Part shown: piece after piece, positions 1 to 8,428 of the stretch | Numbering within the stretch: position 1 is the stretch's first letter | Layout: every line of letters starts with the position of its first letter | Source of the DNA: Candidatus Saccharibacteria bacterium oral taxon 488 | Lineage (GTDB): Bacteria > Patescibacteriota > Saccharimonadia > Saccharimonadales > Saccharimonadaceae | Direction of reading: 5' to 3' | NCBI GenBank assembly: GCA_013099015.1 | Contig: CP039998.1 | Span: forward strand, 310,001 to 374,000 | DNA: 64,000 nt | Notes under the pieces: model-generated | The model's database searches: none | Seen by the model: only the letters and a program-made list of their open reading frames with translations | Told to the model about the DNA's origin: nothing | Program-made: the position numbers and the translations under genes

Positions 1-124
1 TAATCTCATCAAAGAGATTCAGGACGTCATGCGCTGCGCGGTTGGTATAGCTATGCATTACGGAGTAGAGCGTGAAGTTGTAGCGGCGATAAGTCGGAGC
101 GCCGAGGGAGTAGAGCGAAAATAA
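1..124 (+). CDS. C-terminal fragment of a gene entering from the left
   Basis: An open frame runs from base 2 to a TAA at 122-124 and would encode the last 40 residues of a protein. The fragment is helical and amphipathic, with Glu/Val/Arg-rich stretches and an ending ERK. The pattern of EI-DV, a small-residue helix and YGVE is loosely like the last helix of MazG-type nucleotide pyrophosphohydrolases, but this is a guess from too few residues. The upstream part lies outside the window. Confidence 0.4.
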   Translation, partial: NLIKEIQDVMRCAVGIAMHYGVEREVVAAISRSAEGVERK

Positions 125-162
125 GATATAGTGCCTTATGCCCCTGCTCCACCCACATAGTG

Positions 163-168
163 TATAAT
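163..168 (+). promoter_or_regulatory. -10 box for the ABC-2 exporter operon
   Basis: A perfect TATAAT lies 22 nt before the ATG at 191. An AGGGAG ribosome binding site follows at about 180-185. No clear -35 hexamer is visible at 17 nt spacing. Confidence 0.5.
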
Positions 169-190
169 AAGCAGAAAGAAAGGGAGATAT

Positions 191-955
191 ATGGGACGAG
201 ACACAGCAAAACAGCAGCGACCGATTGTCGAGATTCGTCATTTTCAGATGGCGTTTGGTGACAAGGTGGTCATCCAAGACCTTAGTTTTGAGGTGCAGCG
301 CGGCGAGGTGTTTGGATTCTTAGGTAGCAACGGCTCGGGAAAGACGACGACACTCAGGGCGCTACTGGGGCTATACGAGCCGACGGCCGGCGAGCTACTG
401 GTTGATGGCAAGCCGTACACGGTCGAAGATAGCGTCAAGCTAGGCTATCTTCCGGAGGAGCGCGGCTTGTACAAAAAAGAAAAAGTCATCGACACCATGA
501 TTTATTTTGGTCGATTGAAGGGACTCGGCAAAGAAGAAGCGCGCACGTTCTCCATGAATTATTTGGAGCGAGTTGGTTTGAGCGACAAGGCAAAAACTCG
601 GCTGGATAAATTATCAGGCGGCCAGCAGCAAAAAATTCAGCTGGGCGTGACCATCATGGGTGACCCAGAACTGCTTATTTTGGATGAGCCGACTAAGGGT
701 TTTGACCCAGTCAATCGCCGACTATTAATGAACATCATCGAAGAGCGACGCAAGGCTGGCGCGACGGTGATATTTGTCACCCACCAGATGGAAGAGGTCG
801 AACGGCTATGTGATCGGCTGATTCTATTAAAAGACGGTCGAGCGGCGGCATACGGTACACTAGCAGAAGTGAAAAAGCAGTTCGGCGGTGCGTCAATGGA
901 TGATATTTTCGTCAAGGTTTATGGCGGCGAGAAACAGGAGGTACGTCATGAGTAA
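191..955 (+). CDS. ABC-2 type transporter ATP-binding protein (NatA-like)
   Basis: This 254-residue protein is the cytoplasmic ATPase of an ABC exporter. It has a Walker A motif GSNGSGKT at residues 45-52, the signature LSGGQQQK near residue 141, Walker B LLILDEP and the switch histidine in FVTHQMEE. The KGFDP after Walker B and the short C-terminal extension are typical of the NatA/DrrA branch. Its last codons overlap the start of the permease gene by 8 bp (ATGAGTAA), so the two are translationally coupled. The substrate cannot be told from sequence; NatAB relatives export sodium, drugs or antibiotics. Confidence 0.9.
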   Translation: MGRDTAKQQRPIVEIRHFQMAFGDKVVIQDLSFEVQRGEVFGFLGSNGSGKTTTLRALLGLYEPTAGELLVDGKPYTVEDSVKLGYLPEERGLYKKEKVIDTMIYFGRLKGLGKEEARTFSMNYLERVGLSDKAKTRLDKLSGGQQQKIQLGVTIMGDPELLILDEPTKGFDPVNRRLLMNIIEERRKAGATVIFVTHQMEEVERLCDRLILLKDGRAAAYGTLAEVKKQFGGASMDDIFVKVYGGEKQEVRHE

Positions 956-2180
956 GATGCATAATTTCGGGATGGTATTCAAATTTGAGGTGCTGCGTAC
1001 CTTGAAGAAGCCAACCTTTTGGCTGATAGCGCTGGGTTTTCCGGTCATGATTGGGCTGGTTTTCGGTATTGTTATTTGGTCAAATCAGGCGACCAAAGAG
1101 GCGGCCGATAAGCTTCAAGAACAAAAATTTAGCATTACTATGACAGATCATTCAAAGCTAATCAAGCCGGAAGTCGCGGCGGTGATGAAAGTCCAATCAG
1201 TCGACTCCGAAGCTGAAGGTATCGAAAAAGTCAAACGCCGTCAGACGGATGCTTATTTCTATATACCGAAGAATCTTGAGAAGGACACGATCAGGATATA
1301 CGGCCAAGATACGGGGGTTTTTGAGAACAATAAGTACGAGGCGGTTGTCCGCACACTACTGAATCAGTCGGTTGATAGCAAGGTCACCGGATCGGAAGCG
1401 GCAGTGATCAAGCAGAAAGTTAATTCATCGCTCAAGACTTATAAAGACGGTAAAGAAAGCGGCGGTGTGAACGAGATGATCGTGCCAGGGTTCTTCCTGG
1501 TGCTGTTTTATATGCTCGTTGCCTTCTTTAGTAATCAGATGCTGACGAGTACTGTCGAGGAGAAAGAAAACCGCACTGTGGAGATGTTGCTGACAACGGT
1601 GCAGGCCAGGACGTTGATTATCGGCAAGATTTGGGCGTTGATCGCTCTATCGCTAATTCAGGGGATGGTTATCGTTGTGCCGGTGTTGATTGGCTATTTT
1701 GGATTTGGTTCGCAGCTGCACTTGTCTAACTTTGATCTATCGCAAATTGTGTTTGATCCGACGAGAATCGCTGTTGCTGTTGCGCTGTTTGGTGCGAGCT
1801 TTACCATGCTGACTGGTCTGTTGGTAGCTATGGGGGCAATGATGCCGACCGCCAAGGAGGCGAGTTCGTGGGTTGGCCTGGTGATGATACTGCTGTTTGG
1901 GCCGCTGTATGCCGCGTCAGTATTTGTCTCGTACCCAGAGTCAACGTTCTCGATGGTTATGTCGTACTTTCCGCTTACGGCACCAATTCCGTTGATGATT
2001 AGGAATACGGTCGGCAATTTGTCGCTCGTTGAGGCCTTGATCGGCGTGGCGGTCTTGGTGGTGTCTGCGGTACTGATCATGATGCTGGCGGTGCGGATTT
2101 TCCGCTACGGCGCGATGTCATATGACAGCAAGTTATCTCTGTCGGCGTTGCGGATGAAGCGAAAAGCTGATAAAGTTTAG
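948..2180 (+). CDS. ABC-2 type transporter permease (NatB-like)
   Basis: This 410-residue membrane subunit pairs with the upstream ATPase. There is one membrane helix near residues 24-45, then an extracytoplasmic domain of about 150 residues, then five or six helices from about residue 195 to 395. This is the ABC2_membrane_3/NatB arrangement. The ENRTVEMLLTT stretch after the second helix is a family hallmark. The ATG at 948 is chosen over an in-frame upstream start at 888 because an AGGAGG lies just before it and it gives the usual overlap with the ATPase stop codon. Confidence 0.88.
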   Translation: MSKMHNFGMVFKFEVLRTLKKPTFWLIALGFPVMIGLVFGIVIWSNQATKEAADKLQEQKFSITMTDHSKLIKPEVAAVMKVQSVDSEAEGIEKVKRRQTDAYFYIPKNLEKDTIRIYGQDTGVFENNKYEAVVRTLLNQSVDSKVTGSEAAVIKQKVNSSLKTYKDGKESGGVNEMIVPGFFLVLFYMLVAFFSNQMLTSTVEEKENRTVEMLLTTVQARTLIIGKIWALIALSLIQGMVIVVPVLIGYFGFGSQLHLSNFDLSQIVFDPTRIAVAVALFGASFTMLTGLLVAMGAMMPTAKEASSWVGLVMILLFGPLYAASVFVSYPESTFSMVMSYFPLTAPIPLMIRNTVGNLSLVEALIGVAVLVVSAVLIMMLAVRIFRYGAMSYDSKLSLSALRMKRKADKV

Positions 2181-2183
2181 ATT

Positions 2184-3329
2184 ATGAAAGTACGCATTGA
2201 AATAGACACTAAAACATTTGTGCGGTTTTGGCTGGTGGTTATCGGATTCGGGCTGGCGGGGTTGATGATTTATTCGGCGCGGGATGCGCTGATGGTACTT
2301 GGGACGGCGTTGTTTCTGGCACTGGCACTGAACGCGCCGGTGCGTAAGTTGGCGTCGTGGCTGCCCGGCAAGAGTCGGCTGGGCGGGACGGCGTTGGCTT
2401 TTATGCTGCTGATCATCATCTTGACTAGTGTGATTTGGTTCGTGGTGCCACCGCTGGTGCAGCAATCGGCCAAGTTTGCCGAGACGCTGCCGGGGCTGGT
2501 TAACGGCGTTAACGAGCAGTGGCACGGGCTGAAGGGTTTCGTTGAGCAGAATGGCTTGCAGCCGCAGATTGATTCGCTGATGAATAATATCCGCGGTCAG
2601 GCATCCAGTTGGGCGGCGAGTTTCGGCGCGAATATTCTCGGTAGTATTGGCTCGCTGGCATCATTTTTGGCATCGGCCTTTCTGGTGCTGGTGCTGACGT
2701 TCTTGATGCTGCTGGAGGGTCAGGAATGGATGGAGCGGCTGTGGCGGCTGTATCGGGATGAGCAGCGGCGTGATCATCACAAGATGCTAGTCGGCAAGAT
2801 TTATAATGTGGTGACTGGCTACATCGTCGGGCAGCTGACGGTGTCGGGGATCGGCTCGCTGTGTGCCGGGGCGTTCGTGTTTGGCATGAGCTGGTTTATT
2901 CCGGAGATCGCAGCCAACTTGGCGATGCCGACGATTCTGCTGGTGTTCCTACTCAGCCTGATCCCGATGTTTGGGGCAACGATCGCTGGTGTGGTGGTGG
3001 GCCTGATGCTGATGCTCAATAGCGTGTCGGCGGGCGTTATTTATCTCATCTATTTTGTGATCTACCAGCAGATTGAGAATAATTTTATCGCGCCAGTCAT
3101 TCAGGGCAAGAAAGTCGAGCTGTCGGCGCTGGCGATCTTGGTGGCGGTGACGGTGGGGCTGTATGTTGGCGGCTTGGTCGGTGGTGTGGTGGCCATTCCG
3201 ATCGCTGGATCGCTCAAGGTGCTGATGGATGATTATCTGGCGCATAATCGCGAGCCGCAGGCGCCGCCTCGCCGCTCGCCGCTAAAAAAGGCGCTCAAAA
3301 AAGTTGCTGAGACGAAGCCAGCTGAGTAA
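2184..3329 (+). CDS. AI-2E family transporter
   Basis: This 381-residue integral membrane protein begins 3 nt after the ABC permease stop. It has about eight hydrophobic helices in the AI-2E/PerM layout: two N-terminal helices, an amphipathic soluble stretch around residues 85-140, and a C-terminal group containing the conserved PMFGATIAG and YQQIENNFIAPVIQGK. The family includes TqsA-like exporters and Na+/H+ antiporters, so the substrate is unknown. The C-terminus is basic and proline-rich (PPRRSPLKKALKK) and probably cytoplasmic. The gene converges on cysS with only 12 nt between them. Confidence 0.85.
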   Translation: MKVRIEIDTKTFVRFWLVVIGFGLAGLMIYSARDALMVLGTALFLALALNAPVRKLASWLPGKSRLGGTALAFMLLIIILTSVIWFVVPPLVQQSAKFAETLPGLVNGVNEQWHGLKGFVEQNGLQPQIDSLMNNIRGQASSWAASFGANILGSIGSLASFLASAFLVLVLTFLMLLEGQEWMERLWRLYRDEQRRDHHKMLVGKIYNVVTGYIVGQLTVSGIGSLCAGAFVFGMSWFIPEIAANLAMPTILLVFLLSLIPMFGATIAGVVVGLMLMLNSVSAGVIYLIYFVIYQQIENNFIAPVIQGKKVELSALAILVAVTVGLYVGGLVGGVVAIPIAGSLKVLMDDYLAHNREPQAPPRRSPLKKALKKVAETKPAE

Positions 3330-3341
3330 GCGGCCGAGAGA

Positions 3342-4772
3342 TTATCGGTACGACCAAACTTGACCAGATGGGGTGTCGCGTAGCGCGATGCCCTTTTCGT
3401 CGAGTTGAGCGCGAATATCGTCGGCAGCCTGCCAATCTTTGGCGCGGCGAGCCTGCTGGCGCTCGAGGATAAGCCGTTTGGCTTCATCGTCAATGTCTGG
3501 CGCGGTGTCCATTAGCTCTAGACCCAAAACCTCGTCAATTACTTCGAGTAGCTGCAGCAGACCGCCGCGATGGATTTTTTCTAACGGCGCATGATCCAGC
3601 TGTGAGAACGCCTCATCGATCAGCGCCAAGACCCCTGGCGTATCCAAATCATCATTCAGCTTTTCAATTAGCGCCTGCCGCGCTGCTAATAGCGACACCG
3701 TGCCCTCTTGCTCGTCTTTATCATCGTCATCGTCCAGCGTGTCGTGCGTCTGGTGTCGCAGCGCCGCATAGCCGCGCCAATGATCCAGCCGCGCCTGGGC
3801 TGCTTCCAAAATCTCCCAGGTGAAATTTCCCTCGGTCTGGTAATGCTTACTGAGAATCGCCAGCTTGAAAGCCATTGGGCTAAAGCCGCGGGCGGTGATA
3901 TCGCTAAGGGTGATGATGTTGCCCAGGGATTTACTCATCTTGCGGCCGTCGACTTTTATGTGGTTATTGTGTAGCCACACTTGAGAAAACTGCTGTCCGG
4001 TCAAGCTCTCGCTCTGAGCGATTTCGTTGGTATGGTGTACCGGAATGTGGTCAATGCCGCCGGTGTGAATGTCAATTGCATCGCCCAGCGTTTCCCGGGC
4101 AATTGTCGAGCATTCGAGGTGCCAGCCCGGAAAACCGACGCCCCATGGACTGTCCCATTCCATATCGCGCTTGGCGCTTGTTGGTGAAAACTTCCAGACG
4201 GCGAAGTCGGTGATGCTGCGCTTGCCTGCCACGCTGACCCGCGCGCCGGCCTCTAGACCCGCCACGTCCAGTCGCGCCAATTTGCCATAATCCGGCAGCC
4301 GCGACGTATCAAAATACATGCCGTCGCCGTCAATCTTGTATAGAAATCCTTTCTCGTCTAGTCCCTTGGCAAATTCAATCTGCTGCTGGATATAATCTGT
4401 TGCCCGCACTAAATGGTCGGGCCGCACTAGCTTCAATACCTCGTAGGCTTCGTGCTCGGCGATGGTGATATACTGCTCGGCCACGTCCCAAGCGGTCGTG
4501 CCCTCGCGGCGAGCGCCCTTCTCCATCTTGTCCTCGCCATTATCATCATCGCTAGTCAAATGCCCAACGTCGGTGATATTCTGCGTGCGAATCACTGGAA
4601 TGTCTTGCCAGCGCAGCAACCGCACCAATACATCCCAGTAAATATAGCCGACCCAATTGCCAATGTGCGGCTGCGAATACACCGTCAGCCCGCAGGTGTA
4701 CATGCGAACCGTCTGTCCGTCGAGTGGCTGTAGTTTGTCTTTATGGCGAGTGAGGGTGTTGTGGAGCTTCAT
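3342..4772 (-). CDS. cysS: Cysteinyl-tRNA synthetase
   Basis: This enzyme of 476 residues charges tRNA-Cys. The class I signature HIGN is in QPHIGNWVGY near residue 36 and the KMSKS loop is in DGRKMSKSLGN near residue 275. The zinc-site Cys of MYTCGLTVY and the HLECS segment are present. The C-terminus is slightly unusual in containing an acidic run (DDDDDKDEQE) within the anticodon-binding region. A -10 like TAAAAT lies 7 nt before the ATG, so the transcript may be leaderless or nearly so. Confidence 0.95.
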   Translation of the reverse strand: MKLHNTLTRHKDKLQPLDGQTVRMYTCGLTVYSQPHIGNWVGYIYWDVLVRLLRWQDIPVIRTQNITDVGHLTSDDDNGEDKMEKGARREGTTAWDVAEQYITIAEHEAYEVLKLVRPDHLVRATDYIQQQIEFAKGLDEKGFLYKIDGDGMYFDTSRLPDYGKLARLDVAGLEAGARVSVAGKRSITDFAVWKFSPTSAKRDMEWDSPWGVGFPGWHLECSTIARETLGDAIDIHTGGIDHIPVHHTNEIAQSESLTGQQFSQVWLHNNHIKVDGRKMSKSLGNIITLSDITARGFSPMAFKLAILSKHYQTEGNFTWEILEAAQARLDHWRGYAALRHQTHDTLDDDDDKDEQEGTVSLLAARQALIEKLNDDLDTPGVLALIDEAFSQLDHAPLEKIHRGGLLQLLEVIDEVLGLELMDTAPDIDDEAKRLILERQQARRAKDWQAADDIRAQLDEKGIALRDTPSGQVWSYR

Positions 4773-4932
4773 TGCCTTTATTTTACAGGAAAAAGCAGAG
4801 ATTGGCGAGCGGCCCTGCCCTGTCGCAACTGAATGCTACCATCGCACTCTAGGCGTTATCTAGGCGGCTGTGAGATCTGCCCGTACCTATGGTATGATGA
4901 TCCTAAGAAGTGTAAGGCGAGAAAGGTGATAT

Positions 4933-5391
4933 ATGGATACAACCTTGTTTCAGTACTGTCAAAAAATAGTGCTATTCAGTCAAGACGGCTCTGCCGTGCT
5001 GCTCGCTAGGCGCTGCGGGGAGGCTGATTATGATGGCGTGTTCTCGTTTATTGGCGGCAAGTTGGAGTCGACGGATGGTGGCCTGGTGAATGGTCTTCGG
5101 CGGGAGAAGAACGAGGAAATTGGCTCGGCTGCTAAAATTGCGGTGGTGACGAGCATCAGTGTTAATGAATATTTTGTCAAAACCAATGGACAGGCCATGG
5201 TGCTGCCACATTATTATGCCCGGTTTATTGGCGGTGAAATTATGCTCAATGATGAGTATTCTGAATATCGGTGGGTGAACCTACGTGAGTTAGATCAGTT
5301 TGAACCAAAGATTGAGACAGTTGCCCCTATGATTGAGGCTGTCCAAAAAATTATGCGAGTTGCCACCGAGGCGGATTATCGAGAGATATAG
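4933..5391 (+). CDS. NUDIX hydrolase
   Basis: This 152-residue protein belongs to the NUDIX superfamily, which hydrolyses nucleoside diphosphates linked to another moiety. The NUDIX box reads GGKLESTDGGLVNGL then RREKNEEIG; it has one residue more than the canonical G-x5-E-x7-REUxEExGU spacing and Lys where a hydrophobic residue is usual, but the REx2EE metal ligands are kept. A TATGAT -10 and a GAAAGGTG ribosome binding site precede the ATG. The substrate cannot be predicted. Confidence 0.8.
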   Translation: MDTTLFQYCQKIVLFSQDGSAVLLARRCGEADYDGVFSFIGGKLESTDGGLVNGLRREKNEEIGSAAKIAVVTSISVNEYFVKTNGQAMVLPHYYARFIGGEIMLNDEYSEYRWVNLRELDQFEPKIETVAPMIEAVQKIMRVATEADYREI

Positions 5392-5410
5392 TGAAATCAT
5401 TCCCATTCCA

Positions 5411-5526
5411 ATGAAAATAGCCCACCGAACGAGCTCAAACCAGAACTGGATATATCTCAACCCAGGAGATGCAATCAGTACATCTCAACCAGTTTGAGCC
5501 CAGTCGGCGAGCTATTTTCGGTGGGC
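5411..5526 (-). repeat. 116-bp structured repeat, copy 1 (cassette 3' hairpin)
   Basis: This copy is nearly identical to 7847-7962. On the minus strand it folds as nested stems: GCCCACCG with CGGTGGGC (followed by TATTTTC), AGCTC with GAGCT, AACTGG with CCAGTT, and an inner GAGATG/CATCTC. The two copies differ almost only in loop positions. It lies 12 nt after the stop codon of the small membrane gene at 5539-5760 and probably ends that transcript. It may also end the convergent NUDIX transcript. Confidence 0.8.
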
Positions 5527-5538
5527 AGCCCCCGCTAC

Positions 5539-5760
5539 TTACTTCTCTCTATGTTGTACTATGGCCTGCCATATTGTTGCAGTGCTTCCGATGACCCCCG
5601 CAATAATGTATACCCACGCAGCCAGGTGGTTATCATCTTGCTCGCAATCTCTTAGATACCCGTTAGGGCCGAGGCATACATTATTGCTAATCAGCCAGAC
5701 CCCCAACACGAGGATGAGAATGAAGACGATTGCCCACACGACGAATTCACGCTTGGACAT
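5539..5760 (-). CDS. Small two-helix membrane protein (cassette 1)
   Basis: This 73-residue protein of no recognised family has a short basic N-terminus (MSKREF), a membrane helix at about residues 8-24, a 20-residue acidic loop with two cysteines (NNVCLGPNG, LRDCEQDD) and a second helix at about 48-64. The ATG at 5760 is chosen because GAAAGG lies just upstream; the frame extends further 5' into the conserved leader but without a good start. The gene sits between a leader (5784-5902) and a terminal hairpin (5411-5526), both shared with the unrelated gene at 7970-8260. The two cysteines could form a disulfide outside the membrane. Confidence 0.65.
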   Translation of the reverse strand: MSKREFVVWAIVFILILVLGVWLISNNVCLGPNGYLRDCEQDDNHLAAWVYIIAGVIGSTATIWQAIVQHREK

Positions 5761-5783
5761 ACCTTTATCCTTTCTTGAGAAAG

Positions 5784-5902
5784 AAAGCTCAAAGCTAAAG
5801 GGCGACTTCCGCCCTAGACGTAACCTTGAGCAAAAGCTGATATATATATCACTAATAGAATAAAATGTCAATGGATTTTGTCAAAAATGTGGTATTATAT
5901 GC
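5784..5902 (-). promoter_or_regulatory. Conserved promoter and structured leader, copy 1
   Basis: The sequence matches 8284-8407 almost base for base. On the minus strand it has TTGACA at 5866-5871, a 17-nt spacer and TATATA at 5843-5848. The predicted 5' leader of about 75 nt forms GGGCG/CGCCC inside an outer GCTCAA/TTGAGC stem. In copy 2 the outer and inner pairs are GCTCA/TGAGC and GGGCGA/TCGCCC, so pairing is kept while bases vary. The distal end overlaps the der stop codon. Confidence 0.75.
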
Positions 5903-7328
5903 CTTTTTCAGCGTTTTTGGCCTGTTTGTATGCTTTGGTGACCGGTTCTAGGCCGCGGGCGACGCGTTCGCGGTTGGCTCTCAGCTGTTTTTCGTCGCGG
6001 AAAGATAGTTTGATGGGCGTGCCGGCGAAGTTGAAGGCTTCGCGCAGGGTGCGCTCCAAGTAGCGTTTGTAGCTCCAGTGGACGAATTTGAGGTTGCTGC
6101 CGTAGATGACGAACCATGGCGGTGCCATATCGGTCTGGACGATATAGCGTAGTTTTGGATGTGAGTTCTTCAGGCCGGCTGGCGGATGAGCGGCGACGGC
6201 TTTTTGTAAGAGGTCGTTGATGACGCGGGTCTTGCATTCTTGGCGGCGGCGCTTATGTATGTCGAGGGCTAGGTCGAATAATTTGGCGACGTTTTGACCG
6301 GTGACTGATGAGGTGAAGATCAGTGGTGCGTAGGGGGTGAATTTGAAATGATAGCTAATTTGCGGCGCTAGTTCGTCGCGGGTGTAGGCGTCTTTACCTT
6401 CGACGGAGTCCCATTTGCTGACAACCAGGACCAGCCCCTTGCCTGCTTCGTCGATGATGCCGGCCAAGCGTTGATCCAGCTGGACGTTCAATTCGTTGAC
6501 GTCCATCAAGAGGAAGCAGACGTCGGCTTCGTTGATAGCCTGCATGGTGCGTAGGACGGAGAATTTTTCGATGCCAGTTTCTTGCTTGCCCTGGCGGCGA
6601 ATGCCAGCGGTGTCCAGCAGCTCGATGGTCTGGCTGTGGTAGCGGACTTGGACGCGGTTGACGTCGCGGGTGGTGCCGGCAACGTTGGCGACGATGGCTT
6701 GCTGCTTGCCCGCCAAGGTGTTGAACAAGTTACTTTTGCCGACGTTTGGACGACCAATCAAGGCGACGCGGATGATGTCGTCAGGCGCGGTGTCGGTGGC
6801 TGGCGGGATGAGATCGGCGATGGCATCAAGTAATTCGGAGATGCCGATGCTGTGTTCGGCGGAGGTTTTGATGATGGTTTTAATGCCGAGGCGTTTGAAT
6901 TCGTCGGTGTGGAGTGAGCCTTTGAGGTCGGCTTTATTGGCGATGAGGAGGACGGGCTTGCCGCTTTTGAGGGCTTTTTTGGCGAGTTGGCGATCAGCGT
7001 CTGATGGATAGACGGTAGAATCAACCATAACGAGAATGACATCGGCCGCGGCGGAGGCATCGGCGATTTGGTCTTGGATGGTGGCTTCGAATTCATCTTC
7101 GGCGGGTTTGAGGCCGGCGGTGTCGATGAGCCAGAATTCAGCCTGGCTTGCCTCGTCAGGAGATGAGGCGCGGCGTTTGTATGATACTTTGCCAACAACA
7201 TTATCGCGGGTGGTGCCGGCTTCGCGGGCGACGATGGCGGTGCGGGCGCGCGTCAAGCGGTTGAACAATGAACTTTTGCCAACGTTAGCTTGGCCGATGA
7301 TGGCGACGGTAGGTAATTTATGAGACAT
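5895..7328 (-). CDS. der: Ribosome assembly GTPase Der (EngA)
   Basis: This GTPase of 477 residues is required for 50S subunit maturation. It has tandem G domains with G1 motifs GQANVGKS at residues 12-19 and GRPNVGKS near residue 190, G3 motifs DTAGL and DTAGIR, and a C-terminal KH-like domain. The first G4 motif is the normal NKAD, but the second reads SKWD, with Ser in place of the usual Asn, which may change guanine recognition in domain 2. A TATAAT lies 10 nt before the ATG. Confidence 0.95.
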   Translation of the reverse strand: MSHKLPTVAIIGQANVGKSSLFNRLTRARTAIVAREAGTTRDNVVGKVSYKRRASSPDEASQAEFWLIDTAGLKPAEDEFEATIQDQIADASAAADVILVMVDSTVYPSDADRQLAKKALKSGKPVLLIANKADLKGSLHTDEFKRLGIKTIIKTSAEHSIGISELLDAIADLIPPATDTAPDDIIRVALIGRPNVGKSNLFNTLAGKQQAIVANVAGTTRDVNRVQVRYHSQTIELLDTAGIRRQGKQETGIEKFSVLRTMQAINEADVCFLLMDVNELNVQLDQRLAGIIDEAGKGLVLVVSKWDSVEGKDAYTRDELAPQISYHFKFTPYAPLIFTSSVTGQNVAKLFDLALDIHKRRRQECKTRVINDLLQKAVAAHPPAGLKNSHPKLRYIVQTDMAPPWFVIYGSNLKFVHWSYKRYLERTLREAFNFAGTPIKLSFRDEKQLRANRERVARGLEPVTKAYKQAKNAEKGI

Positions 7329-7376
7329 AATTACGCCTATTATACCAGAGGCGTGAGGATTTGGCGAGGATAAGCG

Positions 7377-7811
7377 TTATATGCTGGATCCGACTAGACC
7401 AAAGCGGTATAGCGAATAATAGACGATGCAGCCGACGAAGAGGGCCGCCAGGAAAAATGCCAGGTAGCTGCTGCCGCGCCAGGCGTGCTTGGTCGATGAT
7501 TTCTCGGTGCGTTTTGCCTGACGCCGGGCGATGATGGTGAATAGTATGAGTCCAGCCAAGATGACGACTTCAATGCCTAACGCATACAAATTCAGCCCGA
7601 ACTTTGGCTCCTGCCCCAGCGGGATGACGTGCGGCTCAGCGATGTAGGCTTGTGTTTTGTCAAGCAGACAGATGTCACGCTCGCGAACCGGCGTGATGAT
7701 GAACATCACGAAATCCTGTGGATGAGCGAACGGGTGATTGAAATCTACGTAGCTTTCCTTCCAGTGATACGGAACACCGGGTGAAAATGGATTAACAGCG
7801 GGCATACACAT
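7377..7811 (-). CDS. Predicted two-helix membrane protein
   Basis: This 144-residue protein is not recognised. About 75 N-terminal residues are polar and probably extracytoplasmic, with aromatic-rich stretches and a single Cys in RDICLLDK. Two membrane helices follow at about residues 77-97 and 112-132, joined by a basic loop (RRQAKRTEKSSTKHAWR). The start at 7811 is chosen because TATACT lies exactly 6 nt upstream, matching the leaderless pattern elsewhere in the window. The longer frame would begin inside the structural repeat at 7847-7962. Confidence 0.65.
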   Translation of the reverse strand: MCMPAVNPFSPGVPYHWKESYVDFNHPFAHPQDFVMFIITPVRERDICLLDKTQAYIAEPHVIPLGQEPKFGLNLYALGIEVVILAGLILFTIIARRQAKRTEKSSTKHAWRGSSYLAFFLAALFVGCIVYYSLYRFGLVGSSI

Positions 7812-7846
7812 GGTGGTAGTATAGCACGGGATTTTGGTGGGAGGCA

Positions 7847-7962
7847 ATGAAAATAGCCCACCGAACGAGCTCAAACCAGAACTGGATATGTCTCAACCCA
7901 GGAAATGCAAGTGATGCATCTCAACCAGTTTGAGCCCAGTCGGCGAGCTATTTTCGGTGGGC
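7847..7962 (-). repeat. 116-bp structured repeat, copy 2 (cassette 3' hairpin)
   Basis: This is the second copy of the nested hairpin at 5411-5526, with the same stems and altered loops (for example GAGATGCATC against GAGATGTACT). It starts 8 nt after the stop codon of the gene at 7970-8260 and lies just upstream of the promoter for 7377-7811. Confidence 0.8.
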
Positions 7963-7969
7963 GTTAGCC

Positions 7970-8260
7970 CTATCTCTTTGAAGCCTCCTTTCTCTTGATG
8001 TCGAAGAGACTCAGCATCGTGATCACCCCCGCAGGGGCGATCACGATGACGATGTAGATCGTCATCGCAATGACGAACCCCCACCCTCTTGCCCAGGTGG
8101 CGAGGAGTAGCGGGAATAGTGTGGCCGCGAACCAAAAGAGGATCCCCGCTCCCCGGAATCTCAATTCGTCGGTGACGGTGCAGACCGCGGCCGTTGCCGC
8201 GATGGTCGCCCCCACAAGGAGGATCGCGATCATAATGATCATCGGCGCAAACTGATTCAC
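7970..8260 (-). CDS. Small three-helix membrane protein (cassette 2)
   Basis: This 96-residue protein of unknown function has hydrophobic helices at about residues 7-28, 38-57 and 62-84 and a basic tail (DIKRKEASKR). It starts with GTG at 8260, preceded by GAAAGGAAAG. Codon choice is GC-ending (ATC, CTC, GTC), more so than in the neighbouring der or rsuA-like genes. It is flanked by the same leader and hairpin as 5539-5760 but shares no protein similarity with that gene. Confidence 0.65.
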   Translation of the reverse strand: MNQFAPMIIMIAILLVGATIAATAAVCTVTDELRFRGAGILFWFAATLFPLLLATWARGWGFVIAMTIYIVIVIAPAGVITMLSLFDIKRKEASKR

Positions 8261-8283
8261 AATCTTTCCTTTCGGTAGAAGAA

Positions 8284-8407
8284 AAAGCTCAAAGCTAAAG
8301 GGCGACTCTCGCCCTAGACAATGACTCTGAGCAAAAGCTGATATATATATATATCACTAATAGAACAAAATGTCAATGGATTTTGTCAAAAATATGGTAT
8401 TATATGC
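8284..8407 (-). promoter_or_regulatory. Conserved promoter and structured leader, copy 2
   Basis: The minus-strand promoter has TTGACA at 8371-8376, a 17-nt spacer and TATATA at 8348-8353. The leader hairpin GGGCGA/TCGCCC sits inside GCTCA/TGAGC. The main differences from copy 1 are a longer TA run and bases in the stems that preserve pairing. Confidence 0.75.
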
Positions 8408-8428
8408 ATTTTTGGCGCCTGGGGAGGT

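Noticed and set aside
8339..8354. TA dinucleotide run as a regulatory microsatellite
   Set aside because: It overlaps the -10 region of the leader and differs by only a few TA units between copies; a phase-variation role is possible but unsupported.
5411..8407. The repeated blocks as a CRISPR array or insertion sequence
   Set aside because: There are only two copies, spaced 2.4 kb apart, with no spacers of uniform size, no transposase and no terminal inverted repeats bounding a mobile unit.
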